Positions 49,146 through 61,157 of a stretch of DNA of 64,000 nucleotides are shown in pieces (the first letter of the stretch is position 1; the number at the start of each line of letters is the position of its first letter). The DNA is from Gerris lacustris (Eukaryota > Arthropoda > Insecta > Hemiptera > Gerridae). Where the stretch lies: positions 17,597,187 through 17,661,186 of the forward strand of contig OX578284.1 in the NCBI GenBank assembly GCA_951217055.1, in the 5' to 3' direction. Both the position numbers and the translations under genes were made by a program. The notes under the pieces are model-generated. The model worked only from the letters and a program-made list of their open reading frames with translations. It searched no databases and was not told the DNA's origin.

Positions 49146-49720
49146 CGTCCGATCACTTTGTTTTCAAATTACAGTCTCATAAAAAGTTTTAAAAATTTAA
49201 TAAAACCAAAAAAATCGTTTCGAATAACACCGATTTGAAGAAACGACGACAAAAAACGGGCTTTAAATGAAAAAAATCATGTCATTAATCATTACAAAAC
49301 AACAAACAAAAACTCGTATAAAAAAGAAAGGAAGGGGTGGGACGGAATTTTTAAACTCTTCTTTTCCCCGTCTTGTTTTAGATTAAAGTCAATTTTGAAA
49401 ATGAGAAAGAATAATTGATGCGAGGCGGTGAAAACGACGGCTCGAGCCCGGACCACATCTCGTACACGACTAGTTTTTGAAAGCGCAAAACCACCACGAC
49501 ACACACCCTCTTACACCCGGGACAATTAAATGGCCGAAGGCCGTAGGGGAGTTTTCGTAGTAGTAAAACTCTCCGGGGTCGACCCGCACAGAGAATCGTA
49601 GTAAAAGAGATCTTGAATGAAGAGTGGAAATTATTCGGAATGGACTGTAGAGCGCAGCATCTGACACACCTGGGCAACCAGCCTTGGGGGGGGGGGGGGG
49701 GGGGGACAAAAACAACTTTT
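49146..49720 (-). promoter_or_regulatory. Presumed promoter and 5' UTR of the FAM117-like gene
   Basis: Upstream of the start ATG the base composition changes from strongly AT-rich to GC-richer with many CpGs (about 49420-49600: CGAGGCGG, CGACGGCTCGAGCCCGG, CCGGGGTCGACCCG). This is the usual look of a housekeeping-type promoter. The overlapping open frames on both strands here are not genes. No transcription start could be set. Confidence 0.45.
49686..49705. repeat. Poly-G tract (20 G)
   Basis: An uninterrupted run of 20 G. Confidence 0.95.
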
Positions 49721-50131
49721 TCCCTTTTTGTATCTCATGTGGCGACCTCTCTTCTATATTTTAACAAATTTTTCTGTTTCATACAACAGAAAACCTAACC
49801 CGGCAAATTCAAACTACTAATATAACAAAATCAAAATAAGACCGATATTTACTCAGAATAAACACAATCTAATCGATTATAATTTGATTTAGGTGTAGTA
49901 AATCATATTTTAATTCTTAACATTATTTGACTTGAAAGGTTTTTCCCTTAAATTATCTCGCAGATCTCTCACATAATGAAAATATAAAAGTACACTAAAT
50001 TAATAATTAAATTATCCTACATCGTTAATTAATTTACACTTTTAATAATTAAATATAAACTTTTTTTTCATTGACGAATCTAAAACGTATCTATACATAT
50101 TTCCAAATAATATGGAGGGGCTTATTTCTAA
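49721..50131. other. AT-rich intergenic DNA
   Basis: I see nothing recognisable. Confidence 0.4.
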
Positions 50132-50550
50132 AGCCAACATTGTACTTACTTAAGAAAATATAAAATATGTAATAATATTAACCAAGGAAATAAATATTTT
50201 ATAGTTAAATATTATATATTTAAATATATCGTGTTATATTATTATAAATAAAAAATATCTCTTGTAAAATATGCCAAATATTATTAATAATAGTCAGTAA
50301 TTATTTTTTGTGTTGGTAGCACTGTTAACTTTGTAATTTGTAGCCAACGTTGTACTTACATAAGAAAATATAAAATATGTAATAATATTAACCAAAGAAA
50401 TGGTAGAAGAGTTTTATAATTAAATATTATATATTTAAATATTTTGTGTTACATTATTATAAATAAAAAAATATCTCATGTAAAATATGCCAAATATTAT
50501 TAATAATAGTCAGTAATTATTTTTTGTGGTGGTAGCACTGTTAACTTTTT
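50132..50550. repeat. Tandem duplication, 210-bp unit, 2 copies
   Basis: AGCCAACATTGTACTTAC at 50132 and AGCCAACGTTGTACTTAC at 50342 start two near-identical copies. They share AATATGTAATAATATTAACC and GGTAGCACTGTTAACTTT. Confidence 0.92.
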
Positions 50551-51188
50551 GATGTAATACATTTTGCTGATCTCATTTCTCAATCTTCTTCAAGCTATCT
50601 TTTTTGTTACTTTTCACTTATTTAAATGTAAATTTGTGTTTTAAAAAATGTACTTTACATTGCATGTTTTGATTTTGAGTCTTATTGGATTAAAATAATT
50701 TACATCAGCAATACTCATTTGCTCAAAACTAAAAGAAGGAATTATCATAACTACAAGAACAAAGACATGGAAATTAACACTCAAATGATTGCTTATAAGG
50801 TATTGAATTAATTTTAATTGTAGAAATATACTGGGAATTTGATATCAACTGTTTATGCCCTTGCTCAAATGCAACCAGGGAAACCAATAACCCAGACTGA
50901 TTGGTTAATTAGTCTTATGTTTGACTAGCCTAAGTTTTTACCGATGGAATCAAATGCATTGAATTGAATTAGACCACTAGTTAGGTACTATGATTAGCCC
51001 AAGTCGGCGGCCTGTTTTGGTAACGCGGATCTGGGAAAGAATTCCACAGGAAAAGTTCGGTTTTGTCAAGCCTAAGCTGTTTGACGCATGACACAACAGG
51101 GAGTTTTCAAATGGTTTTATTAATGAGTAAGCATAATTTAATCTTAGGTCTTTGTGTAGTTTAAATGTCTAATGGTAATACTTTAGGC
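50551..51188. other. Intergenic DNA
   Basis: No gene or element is recognised. Confidence 0.4.
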
Positions 51189-51192
51189 TTAA

Positions 51193-51544
51193 GGCTCTAC
51201 CGCTCTTTGAGGTTAGAAAAATCATTAAATTGAAAATTGTATTGGTTCTAAACAAGATATCAAAAATCTAATCACAGGCTTCATTCCTAATTTTAATTCT
51301 GCACAAATTGAGCCCTATTTCAACTTCCTATGATAAATAGTACAGGCGCCATTTCAATACAACGATAAAACTCGTTGTATTAAAATGGCACCTGTACTAT
51401 TTATCATAGGAAGTTGAAATAGGGCTCAAATTGTGCAGAATTAAAATTAGGAATGAAGCCTGTGATTAGATTTTTGATATCTTGCTTAGAACCAGTATAA
51501 TTTTCATTTTACTGTTTTTCCTAACCTCAAAGGGCGGTAGAGCC
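51193..51544. mobile_element. Foldback hairpin element H, near-perfect copy
   Basis: A 352-bp element flanked by TTAA (51189-51192 and 51545-51548), with ends GGCTCTACCGCTCTTTGAGG and, inverted, GGCTCTACCGCCCTTTGAGG. The arms pair over nearly their whole length, around a tiny loop near 51366 (CAACGATAAAACTCGTTG). It is non-coding. A TTAA target is shared by piggyBac and Kolobok types; the class is not resolved. Confidence 0.88.
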
Positions 51545-51747
51545 TTAAGGGATTCTGCAGTTGTGTGTAGTCTCAGAAGATTTCTGGACCTAGTCAGACC
51601 AACTCAGGCCTCAGGCTGGTTTAATATGCATTAAATTTTATTTTGATTGATGAAAAAGGTATAATCTTGCATCAGACTTAACTATTAGACACTAAATACT
51701 GATGTTAAAATGTTGAAAAAGTAGAGTGAATTGATGTAGCTAAACAG

Positions 51748-52003
51748 GTACGTCTTTAGATTGCTTCTCCCCTATGCTGTTTTTTAAAAAATATAAATGG
51801 GTATAATTATTTATAAATTCGTTTATAAGTAACTATTAAGACAAAGTGATGTTTAGTTCAATGTACTTTGGGGCAAAGGAATATCACACTTATGTTTAGA
51901 AAAGAGGAGTAACAGTCTAAAGAAGAACATTCCGTACACCTTCTTTAGATTTTTACTCCCTTCTGTTTGTTTTAAGGGGAGGAACAGTCTAAATAAGTGC
52001 CAC
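51748..52003 (-). mobile_element. Nested-TIR MITE (family C)
   Basis: It begins GGTACGTCTTTAGATTGCTT and ends GGAACAGTCTAAATAAGTGC, with the inner hairpin spacer AACATTCCGTACACC. The flanks both show TAAA, a possible short target duplication. Confidence 0.85.
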
Positions 52004-53154
52004 TAAACATTGCTGCAATTGTTATAGCAGTTGCAGCAAAGTTAAAATGCCAAAAATGTTTTTTAAGGAATCTTTCATAGTAAGCTGTATATTTTTTATG
52101 AAAAAAATTATGCTAGTTAATGAACCAGTCCGTATTGTAAATTGCCAACAGAGACTTAGTGTATACACAAAGCCTAATTCGTTTTGTTAAATTGTCTACA
52201 AGCCTTTGAGTGTACAGAAAGCATACTCTAGTTCTTTTAATTTGAGTTAATTTTTAACAGAAGTGGCACAGATTTGGAAGACTGGAGATTCACCACCACA
52301 AAAACTCTTTGAATTTCAGTAGCACCTTTTAAATATCACTCAGTCCCAAAAGGGTGTTGATTTACTTACTGTAAGCTTCCTAGAGTTAAAAGGTAGGCAC
52401 CTTACCTGTAAGCAATGCTCACTAGAGAAATTAAAAGTATTAATTTGTTTTATGTGTTCTTAAAGATGACAAAAAACTGCTCTCAGGCTATTCAACTTCA
52501 CTTAATGGAAAAATCCAAGCCAGCTTGAGTCCATCTAAACAGAACTGCCAGGAAAAATTATCCCCTCCATCTAGTTTCAAAACACCTTTAGAACAATAGA
52601 AGGTAAATAAAAAAAATAATAAAGTTCTTTTCAATTTCAATTTCGTTTATTATATTCACAATTGTAATAAAAAATAATTAAATCAAATAAAAAAAGAGAA
52701 ATATAATAGAAAAGAAAGAATAAACATAAGCGATACAAACTTGCAAAAGAAAAAAAAAAAAAAAATATTGACTAGAAAATTTATAAATAAAAAAACAAGA
52801 TTGGAGACAGTAAAACAAAAAAGTTATTAATAGTTACATAAAAATTATATAATAATAAAAATACATACAAAATAAAAAAAATCAGACATCAATAAAAATT
52901 TAAAAAAATCTAAAATTATTGTACAATATGTCAAGAGAAAAATATAATAGTCATAAAATATATAAACCAAGAAAGGAGAAATAGGAAAAGAAAATAGTTT
53001 TGAAGCTTTAGAAGTTATTTTAATCGTTAATCATTTTTAGCAGTGTCAGAAGTAATATTTATAGTATATTTTAGAGCAGAATTTAAAAAATGCTATTTTA
53101 TTTTGGCTGTCAGGAGGGTTTGAAATATAAATTGTTTATGCCAGATTATACCTG
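52004..53154. other. Intergenic DNA
   Basis: AT-rich. An A-rich block (52680-52990) follows TTTCAATTTCAATTTCG at 52629, possibly an old retroelement tail, but no ends are defined. Confidence 0.35.
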
Positions 53155-53329
53155 CCGAGTAATAGGCCAAGGCAGTACATCCGGCCGAGTGCTAGGCCGA
53201 GACAGTACATTCAGCCGAGTACTAGGCTGAGACAGTACATTCGGCCGAGTACAAGGCCGAGACAGTTCATTTGGCCAAGTGCTAGACCGAGACTACATTC
53301 AGGCGAGTACTAGGCCGAGATAGTACGAG
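53155..53329. repeat. 30-bp minisatellite, about 6 units
   Basis: Unit CCGAGTACTAGGCCGAGACA plus GTACATTCGG, repeated about six times with scattered changes. It is GC-richer than the surroundings. Confidence 0.9.
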
Positions 53330-53340
53330 AAAAGTTTTTT

Positions 53341-54395
53341 TGACAAAATGGCACCGAAAATTAAACACTATCCATAAGTGGTATATATATTTGTAATCTA
53401 CTCTTCAATACCTTTCATTTGATACCCCACTCAAAATTTAAAAAACAATTTTTTTTTCGAGTAACGTGAATTATCCGCCATCTTGAATTTCCAGTAAATC
53501 AGATCAAACTGCTAATCTTATTTTTTCTATGGCCCAGCAGACCACACATTTTGCATATTTTTCTATATTTTTAGTAATAGCGGAAATACGATTTTAGGGG
53601 GGGGGGGGGGGGGGGGGATACGCAAAATTTCGATGTTTTTTGACAAAATGACGCTGAAAATTAACCACTATCCCTAAGTGGTATATATATTTCTATTCTA
53701 CTCTTCAATACCTTTCATTTGATACCCCACTCAAAATTATAAAAAAATATTTTTTTTCGAGTGACATGAATTATCTGCCATCTTGAATTTCCAGTAAATC
53801 AGATCAGATTGCTAATCTTATTTTTTTTATGGCCCAGCAGACCACACATTTTGCATATTTTTCTATATTTTTAGTAATAGCGGAAATACGATTTTAGGGG
53901 GGGGGGGGGATACGCAAAATTTCGATGTTTTTTGACAAAATGACGCTGAAAATTAACCACTATCCCTAAGTGGTATATATATTTTTATTCTACTCTTCAA
54001 TACCTTTCATTTGATACCCCACTCAAAATTATAAAAAAATATTTTTTTTCGAGTGACATGAATTATCCGCCATCTTGAATTTCCAGTAAATCAGATCAGA
54101 TTGCTAATCTTATTTTTTTTATGGCCCAGCAGACCACACATTTTGCATATTTTTCTATATTTTTAGTAATAGCGGAAATACGATTTTAGGGGGGGGGGAT
54201 ACGCAAAATTTCGATGTTTTTTGACAAAATGGCGCTGAAAATTAACCACTATCCCTAAGTGGTATATATATTTTTATTTTACTCTTCAATACCTTTCATT
54301 TGATACCCCACTCAAAATTTAAAAAAAAATATTTTTTTCGCGACGTGAATTATCCGCCATTTTGATTTTGAACAGCTGATAATATTGAGTTCGCT
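53341..54395. repeat. Tandem array of an approximately 290-300 bp unit, 3.5 copies
   Basis: TGACAAAATG starts units at 53341, 53641, 53933 and 54222. Each unit contains AACCACTATCCCTAAGTGGT, CCTTTCATTTGATACCCCAC, ATCCGCCATCTTGAATTTCC and GGCCCAGCAGACCACACATT, and ends in a G run followed by ATACGCAAAATTTCGATG. G-run lengths are 21, 13 and 10. The fourth unit stops after TTATCCGCCATTTTGA. Confidence 0.95.
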
Positions 54396-54560
54396 ATATT
54401 TTTCCTGTGTGCGGGTCAAAACGATCTTTTATACTGGAAAGTTTCACGTTTTTATCTTTTTTGGTTCAAAAGTTATTGGAACCGTACAGAGTGACAGACG
54501 GACACAGGAACGAAACTATAAGGGTTTCTTTTTTTTGGTTTTACCAACGAAACCCTAAAA
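54396..54560 (+). mobile_element. Element tail following the 300-bp array
   Basis: GAGTGACAGACGGACACAGG, then ACTATAAGGGTTTC, a T run, GGTTTTACCAACGAAACCCT and AAAAA. The hairpin-like AGGGTTTC...GAAACCCT end, preceded by GACAGACGGAC, has the same architecture as the end of repeat D. It suggests the array is the inner part of a mobile element. Confidence 0.5.
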
Positions 54561-56329
54561 ATCAAGAAAGGCATTTAGCTCTAAATTTAGGTGAGCTGCT
54601 CCCCAAAACAATTCATTTTTTTATTTTATTAAAATAGTTTCTGGCTGTTTTCAATACCTATAGAACCGTATAAGTTGCCTTCTAGGGTAGAATTTAGTTT
54701 CCTAGTTGTTAGAAGTAGGACATCGACAAAGTTTGCCCTAGTTGTCTTAAACTTTTATTACCAAGGGTTTGAGTCTATTTGACTTCAATTTAGAAGAACT
54801 CAGTGGTAAGAATACTTTTAGCAATAGAACAAAATGTAGAAATATTTGTTTTGCCCCGACAATATTGTATTACTACCACAATAAAGTGAGTTTAGCATAT
54901 ACACAGCACCTTAATCCTCTCATCAGGACCGAAATTTATAACATTTTAGGTTTTTTTACTTGACAACACCAATTAAATTATTTGAGCTAACAAAATATAT
55001 TTTTTATAAAACAAATTAACCACTAAAAGTATGAAGATATTAAGCCGTCAAAATATTATTGGTATGAATAGTTTGTAAATTAATTAAAATACTCTAAAAT
55101 GTTTTGTACAATATCTCCAAAACTATCTTTAAATTCCTCCTTCGACTGAATCATTTATTACACAGTGCACTAATCAAATTTCACTCAGCATTCTCTAAAA
55201 TTCAAAATAAAAATACATCAATCTTGAGCCACTAAAATTTGAAATTAATATAAATCCTTTTACAATACTCTCATGCAAGTTCAAGTGGAAATAAAGAATA
55301 ATTTCCTAAAAGGAAAAAAACAAAAACAATAATTATTTAATCATAACGAATAAAATTCAAAAAGCAAATGAAATTTCACTAAAAAAAATAGCTAATATTT
55401 AATAAAGATTAGTTTTAAACACTTTAGTCTGTCTTTATAAGTAAAATGACATCGGTACTAAAGTGTGCGAAACAATCAAATGTTATTTTTTAGCTATTGT
55501 TATTTTTTAAATAATAAAAACGTCAATTGTGCTCTTTGAATTTCAATCACCATGGGTTAAATTCCAAAAAATCTCCAGAGAAATAAATAATTTAAAATTT
55601 TCAAACTTGGCAGTCAATGCATATAAAAAATAATTAAGTTTTTAGCTTGATGCAGCTAAATTATCAAAACTGTGAACATTTAACTTATTAATTAAAGTAC
55701 ATCAATTGCATTATTTCAAGTCTTTTCCAAAGTATTAGAAGAAAATAAATATAATTTGTAAAAAAAAAGAAAAGTTTTTTCGATTTTTTATTTTTATATA
55801 TACAAAAGAAGAAAAACCTAATAGACCTAATAAGATAGAATAACTATTAAAAGATAAAATAATAGTGTCTAGTTATTCTAATATTTATTTTACAGTAGAT
55901 GAAAATTAACATATAATTGCATCAATCATAAATGCACTTTGATGGTTTGTTTTATTGGAAAAAATTGCTATTATTGCTGTATTGAAGCTTCTATAAAAAG
56001 AAAATTTATAGTAAAATTAACAGTAATGATGTTTAAGTATGAATAAGAAAATAGAATTTTAAGGCAGTTCATGCCTTGAAATATAAATTCTCAAGTATAA
56101 TTAAAGAAGAAAATAATAAAAGACAGATAAAAATGTATCCTACATCATGGAATTGAGTCGTGAATCTCTAGATGTCCTCTCTACAGTTTTAACTACTGAG
56201 CTGCTGTGGAGGAATGCTTTAATCTACTTAGATAATTTTTAACCTCATGGGGGCGTAGAGGACTAACAAAGGCGTCTCCAGGTGGCCATATTAAAACTTA
56301 TTTAAAAGGTGCCATCCCAAGATGTACCT
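54561..56329. other. AT-rich intergenic DNA
   Basis: No gene or defined repeat is recognised. Confidence 0.4.
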
Positions 56330-56890
56330 CTTTCTTAGGAATTGACCTAGAGGTTGTCCAGCCAAGTTGATCTCTGCTGCCCTCTAAGCCATCACACATC
56401 TGGCCTGGCCTGAAATGCTCTTTTGGGGTATCCTTCTGCCAAACCACCTTAGTTGGTTGTCTTTAACCATCTCATTCAGTGGTTTAACTCCAAATTCTAA
56501 TTTGATGGTGTTATTTCGGACCCTGTCCTGGCAAGTTCTCTCTGCAACACTTCTTTGGTATTTCATTTCAATTGTGTTTATTGTTTTCCTTTTTTCTTTA
56601 GTCAGGGCCCAAGTCTTGCTAGATTGACAGCTTGGTGGATGTGGTTACTTTGCGCTGCGATGAGAATTTTTTATTTTATAGCATACGATAGCTTCCTTCA
56701 CAAGGGGATCCGAGCATTTAATTCTTGATTAATCTTTTCCCATCGTGACTAATGTGGGCTCTTAAGTACTTTAAACAATTTACTTGATCCCCAAGAGTGA
56801 TCTGGTGTATTTCCTCTTCCCATAAAACTATCATATGTCAGTCTTAGGAGTATGAATCTTGAGGCATCTCTTCTGCAACTCCTTCGAGAT
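56330..56890 (-). pseudogene. RTE-like LINE fragment, heavily decayed
   Basis: On the minus strand, pieces in changing frames match the fragment at 24780-25459: LKYLRAHISHDGKRL near 56760, then EMKYQRSVAERTCQDRVRNN and NQLRWFGRRIPQ at 56420-56570. Several stops and frame changes are present. Confidence 0.65.
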
Positions 56891-57836
56891 ATTTCCTTGT
56901 CTCATCTGCATTGTCCTACAGATTAGCATTATCTGCTTGATGCAGATGCTATTAATTTAAAGGATAATATATCAGCCAGATGGACATCAATATGCTAGAC
57001 AGTTGTGAATTCCTAGAGGTATAAGTGTAAATCTACATCTATCATGATTAAATACCCTCCAGCAGGTTGCATTTTTACCTCATTCTCTTCTCCATTTCAT
57101 CTTTAATAATAATTTTATGATTTAAATTCATTATTTTTTACCATACAACAAACTTTATAGCAGAATAAACCATATATACATATAAATATCAAAACATCAA
57201 AAACAGATAAAGCTTTAATTGTTTGTTAATTATCAATAATAGTTATTGTAGTAACTATTATCATTTATTGTTTTAACAAAAAAAATACGACTCTTAAAAT
57301 AAAAAATGTACAGTTTTTTCTGTTTTTTACAACTTTCTTTTTTTATTAAGAGTTGATAATATAACAAATAAAATATAACATTAAAGTGATGTGTAAATGT
57401 TGGGCAAGGCCAGTGATAATAGTTATCAGAAACAAAAATAGAACTGCAATTTTTATGCATAACAAAATAAATGTATTTCTTATTAATAAACTATTGAAAT
57501 TCAAACATTTTAAAGAAAGTTATTATAATAGGAAAAAAAAGGTTATTAATATTATATACTGATTATAGATGATAACATTGATAAGATGGCAGATAAAGAT
57601 TATATGAGTAACAATTAAAATAATTTATGGACCATTTTTATGTATTCGGCATATAAAAAAAGGAATGATTTAATAACAAGAAAACAACATGTACAGTATA
57701 ACGATGAGCAAAAGAACAAACTTGATAGAATGGAAAAAATATGAGGAGGGTCCTGTGAAAGATTGTAATTTAAGCACTACCTTAGTTGATCTAGGGCTAG
57801 TGATGGCAAAGTGTATCGGTACATGTGTGTCAAAGG
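56891..57836. other. AT-rich intergenic DNA
   Basis: I see nothing recognisable. Confidence 0.4.
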
Positions 57837-58066
57837 TGGGCACTTTAAATTGTTACTCCACTTACAAAAAAACAGAGGGAAGTAACAATCTAAAGAAGGT
57901 GTACGGAATATTCTTCTTTAGACTGTTACTTGCCTTATAAAAACAGAAGTGTGATATTCCTTTGTCTCAAAGTTCATTGGTCTAATAAGCCCTTTTTCTT
58001 AATAGTTATTTAGTCAGTCATTTATATTAAAAAAAAAACAAAGGGGAGTAACAATCTAAAGATGTA
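57837..58066 (+). mobile_element. Nested-TIR MITE (family C), full form
   Basis: GTGGGCACTTTAAATTGTTA, the inverse GGAAGTAACAATCTAAAGAA, spacer GGTGTACGGAATATTC, the second CTTCTTTAGACTGTTACT, the interior and the final GGGGAGTAACAATCTAAAGA are all visible in order. Confidence 0.85.
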
Positions 58067-58258
58067 ACCAAAGGTGACATGCCTGGACATTTTGGTTGAT
58101 ACGCCATTCACCAAATATAAAAGAGCTGTGTTACTAAAACACCGATTGTTATAGATACTCAGTTGGCTAACCATGCATATGTGTCAGGCTTACAAACAAA
58201 GAACAATCTTAATAATTTTTAAATTCATCATTTGCAACTCAGTAATAGTAACAGAAAA

Positions 58259-58272
<14 letters not shown>

Positions 58273-58305
<33 letters not shown>
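58273..58305. repeat. Poly-T tract (33 T)
   Basis: An uninterrupted T run preceded by a short TA repeat. Confidence 0.95.
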
Positions 58306-58309
<4 letters not shown>

Positions 58310-60526
58310 GAATTGTTTCTTTATACTTTCTAGTAGTCGTGATGCAAAAATTTAATTTTGTGATTTTGATGGATTTAAGGTTCCTTGAGTTTTCTTTTCT
58401 TTTTTAAATAGACTGGAAAAATCTAAATGAGGGTCAATTGACATTGAGCCTTTTAAATTGACCCAAACTAATACATAATGTCGTGCTTAGCCTTATCTAC
58501 AGGACTTTGAAGAAAAATGGTTTTCAGATAATTGGCCTATACTAAGTAAATTATTTTATTACTATGTGCCTTAACATAGGCAATCGAAAATAGTTGTATT
58601 TTCAAGTCTGTTCTTTCCTAAATTATAGTATTATAATTCCATATTAAAAAAACACAACATTGAATTTATTAGTACCACAAAAATATCATAATATAACTTT
58701 GAAATTATTTTAAAAAGACAATTCTGCTAATTATTTTACTATTTAGATAATCAAGTATTAAAAAAAATTAAAAACCTCAATAAGAAAATAATAATATAAA
58801 TAAATCTGAAGCTAGAATAACAAAACAACAAATTAGAATAAAAAAGAATATTTTTCTTTCTTGAAATATAACTGACAGAGTGAATCAAAGTGGATCAGTT
58901 ACTTAAAACTGATTTTTTTTTATAACACGTGCTTTAAAATGAAAATAAAATCACACATAACAAAAATAAGCACCAAAGTAAAACAGTTATACATCTGTAG
59001 AATACTTTAATTTTTATTTTAAAGAATCGATAAATTGATAACATTTTTAAATATTTTTTTATGTATATTAAAAAGGCAAAAAAGAAGGTTGATATTTGTA
59101 ATAATTATTTATTTTTATTTGTTATTTTAATTGTTTATTTTATTAGTATTTAAGAAAGTTTATCTAGTTACTTTCCACTAAAGGTGTTACTAAGATTTTG
59201 GAAAGATTTTCAATCCTATCCAACTGGAATATATTTAGGCACATAATTCATTGTGTTAAAAGCAACAATATACATTTTTTTCTTCTCCTTTGCTAAATAA
59301 TTTAGTTATTTTTACTTTAGATGTTACTAAGTTTTTCTATTCTTTAGGATGAGTGCTGTGATTAATTTAATAGGATGTGGAGTTTACAATTTATTCATAC
59401 CTTAAAATGTAAATAATCAAATTATTATGGAGAAAAGAGGAAAGACAAAGGTGCATTTTTTATTCTTAATTTCTCACATTTTTCTTTGATTAAAATTTTG
59501 ATTACTTACTTGATTCTTAATTATGTGATGAAACTAACATAGTATTTCAAAATACATTAGACTAGAACTAATGTTCTACGGCTGGTTCGGATAATCAAAA
59601 ATTCAACAAGAAAAAAAAAGAAAGATGTAAAATAAATCGATGACATTTGTACAAAAAGCATTCTTGTTTATCTATAGTACAAAGTGAAAAAATATAATTA
59701 TACTACTAACAACGCTCTTTTTAAGAATTAATTAAGAGGTGGCTTTTGATTTTATTTTCCATAATGCCAGTCGGTTAATTGGAACATTCAGATAAATGAC
59801 CACTGGATAATCAACGGTCCACTGTATATTGATATACATTATTTTAACTTATATAATAAATGTACTGTGGTGCCCAGAAAGAGAAAATTATGGTGGATTC
59901 ACCCACAAGGGCCCATTTGATATGCCCAAGAGGAGCCTTAAACAGTTAAAATTTTGCTAAATATAAATAATAATAAATATAGGAATTGACCTCAAATAAG
60001 TGATCCTCAAATCAGAATTGGCTTCAAACAAGGTATAAAATACCTGATTACAAGGAAAAAAGGGAAACAATATCTATAAAGATCAAATTTAAGGGAATCA
60101 GTGTGTTTAAAAGGCTGAAGTTTCATGCCTTAAATAAGTGTATGTGTAATACTTTTTTTAATAAAAAGAGTAATTAAAAATAAAAGAATAATTAACAAAG
60201 GGGGGGATCAGAAAAATGAGCCACGTGGTTTGCATTTGCACATCTTTTTTACCACTGTCTTTACTCTGATATATCAGATTTTATTCCCAGAGAAGTGATC
60301 ACCTATACTCAGATGGTAACATTGAATAGTAAATGTGTGGCTGTTCCCTAATAAATTTAGTAATTTACAGTCTTTTATAACTGTAGATCACTGATGATAG
60401 TAAAGGGTTCTAAGTATAACCAGTCATCAAGAGTAAAAATAGATATAGCAATTTACATTCTTAACTGATGATAATTAGAACTGTAGATTTTAATACTCTT
60501 ATATACAATCGTTCGTAACTGTAAAC
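58306..60526. other. AT-rich intergenic DNA with a tiny Tigger-like relic
   Basis: 59768-59824 has CAGTCGGTTAATTGGAAC at the left and, reversed, CAGTGGACCGTTGATTATCC at the right next to TA, a 57-bp pogo/Tigger-like remnant. About 60382-60526 carries degenerate AACTGTAGATCACTGATGAT repeats. Confidence 0.4.
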
Positions 60527-61149
60527 TAGCGTTGGGAACCAATCGATTGAAAACAGTCGACTAAACGGTTGTATTAAAATATTCATTCATTCGGTTGTGG
60601 ATATCTAGTTTTCATTCGAATGATATCAGTCTATAGTTTGGAGTTCTATTAGTCGTAATTCGGATGTGTATATGTGGACGTGTGTATAATGAGATAACGA
60701 GTGTCATGCGCCTTCTCACCCCTCCTCCGCTCTGAGCCCTTCACCGTCGTTCCTTTCCCCTACCCAAAACCAAAAAACATCCGAATGAAACATTCGAATG
60801 AAAAAGTCGACTGGATTCAGTCTCAGTCTATATTTTTTCATTCGAATGAAAACGATGTCGAAGCAGGCTGTAGTTTGGGACGAGATAACGAGTGTCAAGC
60901 GCCTTCTCACTCTCCCCCCCCCCCCCCTCAGCTCTGAGGCCTTTACGGCCTCCACCGTACTACTCCTATATAAAAAAAACCATTCGATTGAAACATTCGA
61001 CTTGCGAGTTCAGTCTCGGCTTATATCTTTATTCGTATATCCTATACCCGCTATGAGACTGTTTTCAGTCGATTGAATTCAATCGACTGTTTTTTCCCGA
61101 ATCGACTTATTCATTCGGTTGTTTTTTCTAGTCGGTTGTCCCAACGCTA
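60527..61149. mobile_element. hAT MITE (family T), complete, perfect 8-bp TSD
   Basis: A 623-bp element with ends TAGCGTTGGGA and its inverse TCCCAACGCTA (one base different in the right copy), flanked by the perfect 8-bp duplication CTGTAAAC (60519-60526 and 61150-61157). The interior is full of TTCGAATGAAA and AATCGATT/AGTCGACT-type palindromes. The open frames inside are by-products. It is the intact counterpart of 31229-33403. Confidence 0.93.
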
Positions 61150-61157
61150 CTGTAAAC

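Noticed and set aside
49292..49715. Three overlapping reverse frames near the FAM117-like promoter
   Set aside because: They overlap one another in different frames and contain a poly-C/poly-P run. The GC-rich promoter composition explains them.
53155..53329. Regular 30-bp repeats resembling a CRISPR array
   Set aside because: The repeats are head to tail with no unique spacers, in a eukaryotic genome.
57689..57940. 83-codon open frame
   Set aside because: Its second half is the family C MITE and no domain is visible.
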